From an uncultured Collinsella sp. (GTDB lineage: Bacteria > Actinomycetota > Coriobacteriia > Coriobacteriales > Coriobacteriaceae): DNA of 29,544 nucleotides. The stretch spans positions 1 to 29,544 of the forward strand of contig CABUGI010000014.1 of NCBI GenBank assembly GCA_902491055.1, read 5' to 3'. This document shows, piece after piece, positions 1 to 7,698 of this stretch; position 1 is the first letter of the stretch, and each line of letters starts with the position of its first letter. The notes below the pieces were generated by a model. The model saw nothing but the letters and a program-made list of their open reading frames with translations, did not search any database and was not told where the DNA came from. The position numbers and the translations under genes are program-made.

Positions 1-892
1 CCTCGCTCATCTCGATGCGCGGCTTACCATAGCTGTGCTCAACGATATCGATGGAAGCGTGCGTAAGGATCCAGCTGTTGTAGGCACCGCCCCGGCCATC
101 ATCAAAAGCGTCGGGTGACAGCAGGCCCGCCGCGATCGCATCCTGACGGTCACGACCGACGTAGGCAAGGATATCCGAGATGCGGACCACACAGCCTTCG
201 AGCGTCATGGGACGCAGATGCCCAATTGCGCTATAGCCCGTGGCAATGCAATCCTCAACCGTCTGGTCAAACTGGTCAAAGGAGCTCATGTCCGAGAGCT
301 CAAACACACGCTGCTCGTACTCGCCGTTATGGCATAGCACGCCGTCGAGCGTCTGGAGCGACACGTTGCGGCCGTACAGTGCGTCGAGCACGCGGACCGA
401 CTGCACGTTATGGAAAAAATAACGCCCCGTACGCTCATGATAGATATCGTTGAGGAAGCGCTCGCCGGCATGGCCGAAAGGCGTGTGTCCCAAGTCATGA
501 CCCAGGCCAATCGCCTCGATCAAATCGCAATTGAGCCCCAGGGCGCGACCGATATCGCGCGCAATGCGGGAGACAAGCTGCACGTGCAAACCGCGGCGTG
601 ACAGATCGTCATTGCTACGGAAGCTAAAGACCTGCGTTTTGCCTGCATAACGGGTGTACGCCGGAAGATGAAGTATCTTTTCGGTATCGCGCATAAACGC
701 CGGACGCATAAGCGTACCTTTGTCGGCGGCGCGATCAATACGACGAATGACCTGATCGTCGTTGCAACGATACGGGTTGACATAGCCCGAAGCACGATCG
801 GCGACAATGCGCTCGACCAGTTCGGGCGACAACGCCGAGGGAATACGGTCCATGCGCGCCTTAATGACGGCCGTTTCTTGATTAGTTGCCAT
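1..892 (-). CDS. dgt: Deoxyguanosinetriphosphate triphosphohydrolase-like protein, 3' end off window
   Basis: HD-superfamily hydrolase of the dGTPase type, expected to split dNTPs (classically dGTP) into deoxynucleoside and tripolyphosphate in the cytoplasm. The frame is open for 297 codons from ATG at 892 to the left edge, so the C-terminus is missing. The N-terminal region reads SGYVNPYRCNDDQVIRRIDR, followed by RNDDLSRRGLHVQLVSRIAR-type sequence that carries family features. The metal-binding motif GLGHDLGHTPFGHAGE has its HD pair at residues 132-133, and LCHNGEYEQRVFELS follows further on. The start is fixed by an AAGGAG Shine-Dalgarno at 899-904. It lies 31 bp downstream of the A24 peptidase gene and is probably co-transcribed with it. 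The exact nucleotide specificity cannot be read from sequence. Confidence 0.9.
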   Translation of the reverse strand, partial: MATNQETAVIKARMDRIPSALSPELVERIVADRASGYVNPYRCNDDQVIRRIDRAADKGTLMRPAFMRDTEKILHLPAYTRYAGKTQVFSFRSNDDLSRRGLHVQLVSRIARDIGRALGLNCDLIEAIGLGHDLGHTPFGHAGERFLNDIYHERTGRYFFHNVQSVRVLDALYGRNVSLQTLDGVLCHNGEYEQRVFELSDMSSFDQFDQTVEDCIATGYSAIGHLRPMTLEGCVVRISDILAYVGRDRQDAIAAGLLSPDAFDDGRGGAYNSWILTHASIDIVEHSYGKPRIEMSE

Positions 893-923
893 GGCATGCT
901 CCTTAAGAAGGATGCGCAATCGG

Positions 924-1346
924 TTACAAAGTGCAGCCCACGACCTCGATTATGGCAAAAATCGGCACCAAAAACGGGAGCAATGGCAGGGAGCGTGATT
1001 TTGTGAAGAGGCAGGAGAGGGCCAGGACCAGGAGCGAAACGGCAAATGCCACGATGCCGCCCATAGGGTCGAGCGTGCAAAGCGCGAAGAGTGCTTTGGC
1101 GTCCCCCATGCCAATCCCCGGGGCTTGACGAAGGCGCCGCCAGAGCGACTCAGTAAGCACAAGGGCAAGGTAGACGATGACCGCAAGACCGGCATGATCA
1201 AGTGCAGTGTTAACGCCCCTGTCGAGCCAAACGCCCGCCAACGCCGCCACGGCACATGCGCCGGCAAGCCCATTGGGAAACCGTCGCTCTCGGGCATCAA
1301 TTGCCACGCCGGCAAAGATGCAAATCCAAAACGGGATATAGACCAT
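924..1346 (-). CDS. Small A24-family prepilin-type peptidase, 140 aa
   Basis: Membrane aspartyl protease of the type IV prepilin peptidase/preflagellin peptidase family, which cleaves the short leader of pilin-like proteins at the inner face of the membrane. The protein is almost wholly hydrophobic. It shows both family aspartates: D17 in VAIDARERRFPN after the first membrane segment, and D82 in the GxGD motif GIGMGDAK. It lacks the N-terminal cysteine-rich methyltransferase domain of PilD, so only cleavage is expected. The start at 1346 is chosen because AGGAGGAG (1351-1358) sits just upstream; a longer open frame begins at 1391 but has no such site. No pilin or pilus ATPase gene is visible in the window, so its substrates are unknown. 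Family assignment is firm, role inferred. Confidence 0.85.
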   Translation of the reverse strand: MVYIPFWICIFAGVAIDARERRFPNGLAGACAVAALAGVWLDRGVNTALDHAGLAVIVYLALVLTESLWRRLRQAPGIGMGDAKALFALCTLDPMGGIVAFAVSLLVLALSCLFTKSRSLPLLPFLVPIFAIIEVVGCTL

Positions 1347-1371
1347 CGGACTCCTCCTCGAGCTGCATCGC

Positions 1372-1419
1372 AAAAGCAAAAACCACCACAAAGGTGCCTG
1401 TCCCCTTTGCGGTGGTTTT
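1372..1419 (-). terminator. Rho-independent terminator after the glycosyltransferase gene
   Basis: Arms 1380-1393 and 1405-1418 form a 14-bp hairpin. On the minus strand the single non-Watson-Crick position is a G-U pair. On the plus strand it would be an A-C mismatch, so the structure favours minus-strand RNA. It is followed on that strand by TTTTT-GC-TTTT. It ends the glycosyltransferase transcript 10 nt after its stop codon. Confidence 0.85.
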
Positions 1420-1427
1420 GGTGGTGG

Positions 1428-2723
1428 TTATTTGGCGCCTTGCATGACCTCGTCAAGGGTAACGTTGACGGCGTGCTGCGTCGGCACCCAGTCGACCTTC
1501 AGGAACAGCGCGGCCACCGTGATGGGGATATAGCTGAACATAAAGATCGGGAAGGTAAACAGGTTAGTCACCAGACGCCACTTTTGCGCGCAGTGAATGT
1601 GCTTGTACTCAAAGATAGTCGTGAGCAGCGCCAGGATAAAGAAGGTCTGATACATCATGGCGAAGGTCATAATGAGCGAAGCGGCGCACGCCTGCATCTC
1701 GACTTCGGTAGCCAAGAAACCATGCGAAAGGCCACCCACAATCAAGAACGTCGCATTAGCGAGCATCGAGATCAGCGATAGCAGCATACCCGGGGCGATC
1801 GTCATGAACATGTCGTAGGCGGCAAAGCGATGATAGCGGAACGTCGACTTGACCAGATGCTTACCGTAGGTAAAGAACACCTGGTAAAAGCCCTTGGTCC
1901 AGCGCATACGCTGCTTCCAGGATGCCTTGAACGTCACGGGTTGCTCGTCAAAGAACTCCGCCGGCGCATAGCCAATGCGAATACCGTGAATAGCGCAGAA
2001 CGTGGTGAACTGAATGTCCTCGGTCAGCGTGTGGAACTGCCAACCGTGCATGCCCTCGATAACGCTGGCGGAGATGAGGTAGCCCGAACCCGAGACAGCG
2101 CAAGAAGTCTTGCAGATATTGCGCGCGTTGTTGAGAAAGCGCGCCTCACGCAGGTACCAAGTGGCATTAGCTGCCGAGATCCACGAGCTGCCGAAGTTCT
2201 TGGAGTTACGATAGCTCGTGACCACGTGGAATCCCTGGTCAAAGGCATCGTTCATCTTGGACACGTAATCGCGGGAGATGACGTTATCGGCATCGAAGAT
2301 AAAGTAGCCCTCAAACGTGTCGGGATACTCGTTAAGGATGCGATCAAAACCAAAGTCCATGACCCAGCTCTTACCCTTGCGGGCCAGGTCGTTGCGCTCA
2401 TAAACGATGGCGCCCGCCTCGCGCGCGAGCTGCGCCGTGTTGTCGGTGCAGGCATCGGCGACCACGAAGACCTCGATAAGCTCGGACGGATAATCCTGAT
2501 CCTTGATGGAGCGAACGAGGTTGGCGATCACGGCCTCCTCGTTATGCGCCGCGATAAAGAAGGCATAGCGGTGAAGTTTTTTGGCCTTGGGAGGCGCGAC
2601 CTCGCCACGAAGAGCGCCAATGACAAAGAAGACCACCTGGTACAGAAAGCAGACCGTGAGCAGCGTAACCACAATCTGGTTAAAGATCACGATGGGCGTG
2701 TTAGTTTGTAAAAAGGCGAGCAT
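1428..2723 (-). CDS. Membrane-bound family 2 glycosyltransferase, 431 aa
   Basis: Processive-type GT2 enzyme, expected to transfer sugars from a nucleotide sugar to a growing surface glycan at the cytoplasmic membrane. Order of parts: an N-terminal membrane helix (about residues 10-38), a GT-A domain with FFIAAHNEE and VVADACTDNT, the metal-binding DAD at residues 144-146, TED with the likely catalytic base near 236, and the Q/RxxRW-type motif QRMRW at 271-275. At least three C-terminal membrane segments follow. This layout matches poly-N-acetylglucosamine, hyaluronan and cellulose synthase-like enzymes, but the sugar cannot be told. The start at 2723 has GGAG six bases upstream; an in-frame ATG at 2765 lacks a site and may lie upstream of the transcription start. 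It stands alone between rluD and its own terminator. Confidence 0.85.
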   Translation of the reverse strand: MLAFLQTNTPIVIFNQIVVTLLTVCFLYQVVFFVIGALRGEVAPPKAKKLHRYAFFIAAHNEEAVIANLVRSIKDQDYPSELIEVFVVADACTDNTAQLAREAGAIVYERNDLARKGKSWVMDFGFDRILNEYPDTFEGYFIFDADNVISRDYVSKMNDAFDQGFHVVTSYRNSKNFGSSWISAANATWYLREARFLNNARNICKTSCAVSGSGYLISASVIEGMHGWQFHTLTEDIQFTTFCAIHGIRIGYAPAEFFDEQPVTFKASWKQRMRWTKGFYQVFFTYGKHLVKSTFRYHRFAAYDMFMTIAPGMLLSLISMLANATFLIVGGLSHGFLATEVEMQACAASLIMTFAMMYQTFFILALLTTIFEYKHIHCAQKWRLVTNLFTFPIFMFSYIPITVAALFLKVDWVPTQHAVNVTLDEVMQGAK

Positions 2724-2758
2724 GCAGGCTCCCGAGAACGCGTTACGTAAACAACCGT

Positions 2759-2787
2759 ATATCATACCGCAGGCTTACCGAGTTCAA
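2759..2787 (-). promoter_or_regulatory. Possible promoter for the glycosyltransferase gene
   Basis: On the minus strand TTGAAC (2782-2787) lies 17 bp upstream of TGATAT (2759-2764); an alternative -10 TATGAT (2761-2766) gives a 15-bp spacer. This is a weak sigma-A-like match in the 82-bp gap after rluD. If real, it supports the 2723 start codon. Confidence 0.3.
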
Positions 2788-2805
2788 GAAACCACCTAAT
2801 ACCGG

Positions 2806-3819
2806 CTAGGCTTCGAGAAGGCCAAGCTGCGGGACGATGTCGTCGCCGGCGGCGGTGCGGCCAAGCGAGCGCGGGGCCAGGTCGTCAAGAACCGCAGCAA
2901 GATCCCAAGGCAGCTCGTCGCGGCATTCGATGCGCTCACCCGTCACGGGATGGTCGAATGCGACGCGCCAGGAATGAAGGAATTGCCTGGTCAGACCCTG
3001 ATCGGCACGCGCATCGCACTTACCGTAGAGCGGATCGCCCACGCAGGCGTGGTTGATATGGCGCATATGCACGCGAATCTGATGTGTGCGGCCCGTAAAC
3101 AGGTGGCACTCGACGAGCGTATAGCCGTCGTCGAAACGCGTGGAATCGAAGCGCTCGAGGACTTTAAAGGTCGTAATGGCCTGACGGGCAAAGGGGTCGT
3201 CCGAAACCGCCATCTTGACGCGGTCGCGCGTAGAACGGGCGATACCGGTATTGATGGTGCCCTCGTCCATGGCGATGTGCCCGTGAACGAGCGTGATATA
3301 GCGACGATCGAGCGTGCGCGTGCGAATGAGATTTTGAAGCGCGCGCTGCGTGTCGTCGTCCTTTGCCGCAAGCATGAGACCCGAGGTATCGCGATCCAAA
3401 CGATGCACGATCCCGGGGCGGTCCTCACCCTGTACGGTACCAAGATGGTCGATGCCGCAGTGGTAGACCAGAGCGTTCGCAAGGGTGCCGCTCTCGTGGC
3501 CATGGGCGGGATGGCACACCAGGCCCCGCTGCTTGGAGAGCACGATAAGGTAGTCGTCCTCGTAGCGGATATCGAGGGGAATGGCCTCGGGAATCACGTC
3601 GGTCGGGTCGTGCGGCTCGGGCAAGTCGACCGAGATGCGATCGCCGGCGCGTACGGCGCACTTTTTAGAGAGACAAGTCTCACCGTTGACGGCAACGGCG
3701 CCTCCCTCGATCAGATGCGCGCAGGCAGAGCGCGTGGGACAGCCATCGTTGGCGCCCAAATAGGCGTCAAGACGCTGACCAGCGGAATCGTCGGCAACAA
3801 GAATATGGATGTCGGCCAT
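2806..3819 (-). CDS. rluD: RluA/RluD-family 23S rRNA pseudouridine synthase, 337 aa
   Basis: Converts uridines to pseudouridine in RNA, in the RluD case in 23S rRNA helix 69. An S4-like RNA-binding domain covers about residues 10-65 (QRLDAYLGAND, then GGAVAVNGE). The catalytic domain contains HRLDRDTSG at 139-147, in which D144 matches the nucleophile of the family, and GRTHQIRVHMRHINH near 245-260. Length is normal for the family. The start ATG overlaps the lspA stop by one base (TAATG), which indicates translational coupling. The ileS-lspA-rluD order is common in Gram-positive bacteria. RluA, RluC and RluD paralogues are hard to separate by eye, so the symbol is less sure than the family. 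Confidence 0.88.
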   Translation of the reverse strand: MADIHILVADDSAGQRLDAYLGANDGCPTRSACAHLIEGGAVAVNGETCLSKKCAVRAGDRISVDLPEPHDPTDVIPEAIPLDIRYEDDYLIVLSKQRGLVCHPAHGHESGTLANALVYHCGIDHLGTVQGEDRPGIVHRLDRDTSGLMLAAKDDDTQRALQNLIRTRTLDRRYITLVHGHIAMDEGTINTGIARSTRDRVKMAVSDDPFARQAITTFKVLERFDSTRFDDGYTLVECHLFTGRTHQIRVHMRHINHACVGDPLYGKCDARADQGLTRQFLHSWRVAFDHPVTGERIECRDELPWDLAAVLDDLAPRSLGRTAAGDDIVPQLGLLEA

Positions 3820-4418
3820 TAACGCTCATTCCTTTCGCGAATCTTGCGGGCACGCTCCCCACGCTGCTTGGCCTTGCGCTTAGCGCGGGCCTCATCACGG
3901 GCATTGAGCTCGGCAGTCGCATCAACCTCGCGGGCCGCGGGGCTCAAGAACATGTATCCGAAGAGGGCGAGCACGACGCCCAAGGTAATGCCGATATCGG
4001 CCACATTGAAGACGGGGAAGTCGATGAAGGTGGTGGCAATAAAATCGGTCACGAAGCCAAAGGCCAAACGATCGATAGCGTTGCCGATAGCACCGCCCGC
4101 AACCATCGCCATGCCCACAACCTCAAGATGGGCGAGCTGGGGTGCACGAATGAGGTACACGGCAATAGCGACAATGACCGCCAGCGCCAGCACGGCAAAC
4201 GCGATGCCATGCCCCTCGCCCATGCTAAAGGCAGCACCGATATTGCGGACAAACATAAAGTCGATGACACCGGGGATGACAGTCACATGCAAAGCTTCGC
4301 CCACGGCACGAACCGCAAGCTTGGTCAGCTGGTCAACAAGCAACACAGCCAGCGCCACCCCACCAGCAACACCCAACCGCCAACGCAAAGGCGGCGTCAT
4401 ATCCCCAGTACGACCCAA
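3819..4418 (-). CDS. lspA: Lipoprotein signal peptidase (signal peptidase II)
   Basis: Membrane aspartyl protease that removes signal peptides from diacylglyceryl-modified prolipoproteins. Four hydrophobic segments are visible. The conserved blocks are VRNIGAAFSM, GGAIGNAIDRL with catalytic D116, and FNVADIGI with catalytic D141. The basic tail after residue 165 (ARAKRKAKQRGERARKIRER) extends the protein beyond the usual 150-170 aa and probably stays cytoplasmic. The start chosen is TTG at 4418, with GGGG six bases upstream; a TGA lies just upstream in frame. ATG at 4400 (193 aa) is the alternative, but its purine tract is too close. The gene lies downstream of ileS across a repeat-rich gap and is coupled to rluD. 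Confidence 0.92.
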   Translation of the reverse strand: MGRTGDMTPPLRWRLGVAGGVALAVLLVDQLTKLAVRAVGEALHVTVIPGVIDFMFVRNIGAAFSMGEGHGIAFAVLALAVIVAIAVYLIRAPQLAHLEVVGMAMVAGGAIGNAIDRLAFGFVTDFIATTFIDFPVFNVADIGITLGVVLALFGYMFLSPAAREVDATAELNARDEARAKRKAKQRGERARKIRERNER

Positions 4419-4530
4419 ATCAATCCCCTGCCCTCAGAACAATCGAATTCCGTTGAACGCAATTAACCATCTTATATTGCCATACGCAGAGCGCACGACA
4501 TATCCACCAACGCAAGCGAAATAATCAGCA

Positions 4531-4569
4531 TAAAACGAAAGCGACATTCCGAAAAACAGAATGCCGCTT
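4531..4569 (-). terminator. Likely terminator between ileS and lspA
   Basis: Arms 4539-4549 and 4559-4569 form an 11-bp stem with one G-U pair on the minus strand. It is followed there by TTCGTTTTA-like sequence. It would end RNA coming from ileS. The remaining 4419-4530 then has to hold any lspA promoter; TATAAG (minus strand of 4471-4476) is a -10 candidate without a convincing -35. Confidence 0.55.
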
Positions 4570-4583
4570 GAATATGACACAGG

Positions 4584-4639
4584 TAGTCGTTGGGGACGTT
4601 CTTGTTTGACTAGTCGTTTAAGAACGTCCCCAACGACTA
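4584..4639. repeat. Perfect 20-bp inverted repeat with 16-nt loop
   Basis: Left arm 4584-4603 (TAGTCGTTGGGGACGTTCTT) is the exact reverse complement of 4620-4639. The loop 4604-4619 holds another TAGTCGTT at 4611-4618, which could also pair with the right arm, so two alternative folds exist. It has no T-run on either side, so it is not an ordinary terminator. It may be a REP-like palindromic element or part of a structured RNA. Confidence 0.8.
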
Positions 4640-4649
4640 GGTCCATAGA

Positions 4650-4799
4650 AACGCCGCATTACCGTCGCCAACAGCGAAAACGTCCCTAAGCGAGCAAGGT
4701 GACGTGAAAGAGGAGGGAAGCGTACTTTGGTACGCGACCGACGATTGAACGTCAGATTGCCGCTTAGGGGCGTTTGCAGCGTCGGTAGGTTACGGCGTT
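4650..4799. repeat. 150-bp fold-back element, candidate structured RNA or miniature repeat
   Basis: Nested complementary segments: 4650-4656 with 4793-4799 (7 bp); 4660-4668 with 4779-4787 (8 of 9); 4678-4692 with 4761-4775 (14 of 15, the odd pair being a possible G-U); 4694-4697 with 4757-4760; 4700-4705 with 4749-4754; and an apical hairpin 4720-4725/4730-4735 with loop TTTG. The last two helices are separated by an asymmetric internal loop, one side of which is the purine-rich GAAAGAGGAGGGA (4706-4718). No coding frame of merit is present. It could be an RNA between ileS and lspA or a palindromic mobile repeat. Confidence 0.6.
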
Positions 4800-4819
4800 C
4801 TACGAACGCCGTAACCTAC
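4785..4819. repeat. Perfect 15-bp hairpin overlapping the ileS stop codon
   Basis: Arms 4785-4799 (GTAGGTTACGGCGTT) and 4805-4819 are exact reverse complements with a 5-nt loop. The TAG stop of ileS lies inside the outer arm. There is no following T-run. The arm 4785-4799 is also the partner of 4650-4668 in the larger fold-back, so the two structures exclude each other. Confidence 0.75.
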
Positions 4820-7617
4820 AGCGCATCAGCGCAGCGCTTGCAAATATGCGCATGGCCGTTGTACTCGCCGACGGTGGTGCGATAGTTCCAGCAACGGTCG
4901 CAGCACTCGCCCTCGGCAGCATCAATGCAGACAGAGAGCTCCTCGCCCTGAGTCAGCTCAACATCGGAGACGATGTAGAACTCGGCCAGATCGACGGCCT
5001 TATCACCGGTCAGCAGCGCGTACATCTCGGCGGGAACGACCGCCTTGACGCGGACCTGCTGGCTCTTAGTGAAGGTGCCGGCAGAACGGGCATCCTCAAG
5101 GGCCTTGGTCACGGCGCTACGGAGCTCGAGCGAAGCCTCGAGCACGCCCTCAAACTCATTGGCCTCGTCGACCGTGATGGGCGACTTGTACCAATCGAGC
5201 AGCGCGGCGTACTTCTGGTGATCGACGCAGCCGGCGGGCGCATATGCCATGGCCTCGTCGACGGTATAGGACAGGATCGGCTGCAGGTCGCGCATGAGCA
5301 TCGAGAAGAGCTCGGCCAGCACGGTCTGGGCACTGCGGCGCTCGAGCGAGCCGGGCTTGTCGCAGTACAGACGATCCTTCAGGGCGTCGAGATACACGTT
5401 GGAAAGCTCGGTAACCACGAAGTCATAGAGCGCACGGTAGGCGCGCGGGAACTCATAGCTGGCGTAGGCGTCGTCGACCTCGGCCTGGACCTGGGTCAGA
5501 CGGGCAACCATGAGCTTGTCGAGCGGCAGCAGGTCGGCAAAGGCGACGCCGTCGGTCTCGGGCTCAAACTGACCCTCGAGCTCGGAGAGCAAGAAGCGCA
5601 GCGTGTTGCGGAAACGACGATAGGCATCGGACGTACGAGCGAGAATCTCATGGTCGATGGAGACGTCGGAGCTGGTGTCGACGGAGGCAACCCAGAGACG
5701 GATGATGTCAGCGCCCATCTCGTCGCAGACCTTGTTGGGGTCGATGACGTTGCCGAGCGACTTGGACATCTTGCGGCCCTGGCCATCGAGCGTGAAGCCC
5801 TGCGAGACGACCGCCTTGTACGGAGCATGGCCGTTGGCACCCACCGAGGTGAGCAGCGAGCTCTGGAACCAACCGCGATGCTGGTCGGAGCCCTCGAGGT
5901 ACACATCCGCCGGGTACTCAAGCTCGGGGCGGTACTCGCAGACGGCCTTCCAAGACACACCGGAGTCCCACCACACGTCGAGGATGTCCTTATCGGCCTT
6001 GAGGTGATGGCCGCCGCACTTGGGGCAGACGCAGGCCTCGCCCAGGTAGCTCTCGGGAGCATCGGTGAACCAGGCGTCGGAGCCCTTCTCGTGGAAGAGC
6101 TTGATGACAGCGTCGAGCGTGGCGTCGTTCATGACCTTCTCGCCGCAGTCGGCGCAGGTGTAGCTCGGGATAGGCACGCCCCAGTTGCGCTGACGGCTGA
6201 TGCACCAGTCGGGACGTTGCTCGACCATGGCGCCGATGCGGTTGGCCGCGTGGGCCGGATACCACTTGACGTTCTCGCGGACCTCCTTGCCAGCCTGCTC
6301 GCGCAAGCCGGTCTTGTCCATCGAGACAAACCACTGGTCGGTAGCACGGAAGAGCACCGGGTGCTTGCAGCGCCAGCAGTGCGGATAGCTGTGCGTGATC
6401 TTTTTCTCGAGGACCAGGGTACCGCGCTCGCGCAGGAACTCGATGATGTGCGGGTTGGCCTCGTCGGTATCCATTCCGCTGAAGGGGCCACCGGTACCAA
6501 ACTCCTCGCCGGTGTAGAACTTGCCGTCGTCATCGACCGGCATGCAGATGTCGGTGATGCCCTCCTTGAGGCAGGCAAAGTAGTCGTCGACGCCGTGGCC
6601 GGGCGAGTTGTGGACGATACCGGTACCGTCATCGACACCGACGTAATCGGCCAGCAGCGCCACGCCCTCGACACCGTCAAAGATCGGCTGCTTGTAGTGG
6701 ATATGATGGAAGGTCTCGGCGGGAACCACGTAGGGCTTACCGTCGACCATGACCGGGGTGTACTCCCAGCCAAACTCCTCGCAGCACTTGGGAGCCAGGT
6801 CCTCGAGCATGACCTCGGCGCGGCCGTCGTGCTCAACGGCGACGTAGGCGGCGCCGGGCTTGAGGGAAACTGCCTGGTCGGAGGGGATGGTCCACGGCGT
6901 GGTCGTCCAGATGATGAAGTCAACCGGGCCGTCGAAGTTCTCGAGGCCGGCGGGCTTGGAGGTCATCTCGAAGCGCACGAAAATGGACGGGCTCGTCTCG
7001 TCGGAGTACTCAATCTCGGCCTCGGCGAGTGCGGTGTGGCAGTGCTTGCACCAGTGGACGGGCTTATGACCGCGATAGATCATGCCCTTATCGAACATGG
7101 CCTTGAAGACCTCGATATCGGCGGCGTCATGCTGGTGATAGAGCGTCAGATAGGGGTTGTCCCAGTCGCCGAGCACGCCCAGACGGCGGAAGCCAGCCTT
7201 CTGAAGCTCGATGTTCTCGACAGCGAACTCGTTGCAGAGCTCACGGATCTTGGCCGTGGGGGTCTGGTTGAACTTCTCGGTGCCGAGCTTCTCCTCGACC
7301 TTATGCTCGATCGGCTGACCATGGCAGTCCCAACCGGGGACATAGGGAACCTCATAGCCCTGCATCATCCAGTAACGGTTGATCATGTCCTTGGAGATCT
7401 TGTTCATGGCGTGGCCGATGTGGATCGGGCCGTTGGCGTACGGAGGGCCGTCGTGCAGCACGAACTTCTTGTGACCCTCGTTCTTCTTCAGAACCTGCTC
7501 GTAGACCTTGTTGTCCTGCCAGTCCTTGAGTCGCTTGGGCTCGGACTTGGAAAGACCGGCACGCATGGGAAAACCGGTCTTGGGCAGATTCATCGTCTGC
7601 TTGTACTCGTTTGCCAC
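4816..7617 (-). CDS. ileS: Isoleucyl-tRNA synthetase, 933 aa
   Basis: Charges tRNA-Ile with isoleucine in the cytoplasm (class I aminoacyl-tRNA synthetase). The class signature HIGH is at residues 66-69 (PIHIGHAMNKI) and KMSKS lies near residue 600 (GRKMSKSLGNVI). The editing (CP1) domain carries TTTPWTIPSD and DDGTGIVHNSPGHG. The C-terminal zinc knuckle has the pairs CCDRCW and CKRC. This arrangement matches the mupirocin-sensitive bacterial type. The start is GTG at 7617, with AAAGGGG just upstream. A longer open frame to 7722 runs back into the riboswitch terminator and is not coding. Expression is controlled by the T-box leader described separately. Confidence 0.96.
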   Translation of the reverse strand: MANEYKQTMNLPKTGFPMRAGLSKSEPKRLKDWQDNKVYEQVLKKNEGHKKFVLHDGPPYANGPIHIGHAMNKISKDMINRYWMMQGYEVPYVPGWDCHGQPIEHKVEEKLGTEKFNQTPTAKIRELCNEFAVENIELQKAGFRRLGVLGDWDNPYLTLYHQHDAADIEVFKAMFDKGMIYRGHKPVHWCKHCHTALAEAEIEYSDETSPSIFVRFEMTSKPAGLENFDGPVDFIIWTTTPWTIPSDQAVSLKPGAAYVAVEHDGRAEVMLEDLAPKCCEEFGWEYTPVMVDGKPYVVPAETFHHIHYKQPIFDGVEGVALLADYVGVDDGTGIVHNSPGHGVDDYFACLKEGITDICMPVDDDGKFYTGEEFGTGGPFSGMDTDEANPHIIEFLRERGTLVLEKKITHSYPHCWRCKHPVLFRATDQWFVSMDKTGLREQAGKEVRENVKWYPAHAANRIGAMVEQRPDWCISRQRNWGVPIPSYTCADCGEKVMNDATLDAVIKLFHEKGSDAWFTDAPESYLGEACVCPKCGGHHLKADKDILDVWWDSGVSWKAVCEYRPELEYPADVYLEGSDQHRGWFQSSLLTSVGANGHAPYKAVVSQGFTLDGQGRKMSKSLGNVIDPNKVCDEMGADIIRLWVASVDTSSDVSIDHEILARTSDAYRRFRNTLRFLLSELEGQFEPETDGVAFADLLPLDKLMVARLTQVQAEVDDAYASYEFPRAYRALYDFVVTELSNVYLDALKDRLYCDKPGSLERRSAQTVLAELFSMLMRDLQPILSYTVDEAMAYAPAGCVDHQKYAALLDWYKSPITVDEANEFEGVLEASLELRSAVTKALEDARSAGTFTKSQQVRVKAVVPAEMYALLTGDKAVDLAEFYIVSDVELTQGEELSVCIDAAEGECCDRCWNYRTTVGEYNGHAHICKRCADAL

Positions 7618-7660
7618 GGTACCCCTTTCATGTCGTGGGCGCGCACGCCCGTTGGGCACC

Positions 7661-7698
7661 AAAAAAGCGCCCGTCCCTACAAGCTGGGACGAAGCGCC
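7661..7698 (-). terminator. T-box attenuator terminator before ileS
   Basis: Minus-strand stem formed by 7686-7697 and 7667-7677 (11 pairs, one bulge), then six T residues (7661-7666). Its 5' arm shares bases 7686-7694 with the antiterminator 3' arm, so the two are mutually exclusive. It ends about 43 nt before the ileS GTG. Confidence 0.88.

Noticed and set aside
1830..2711. A 293-codon plus-strand frame opposite the glycosyltransferase
   Set aside because: Shadow of a gene with clear GT2 motifs; no independent support.
4434..4646. A 70-codon minus-strand frame in the ileS-lspA gap
   Set aside because: It runs through the inverted repeat and the terminator hairpin, lacks a ribosome-binding site and resembles nothing known.
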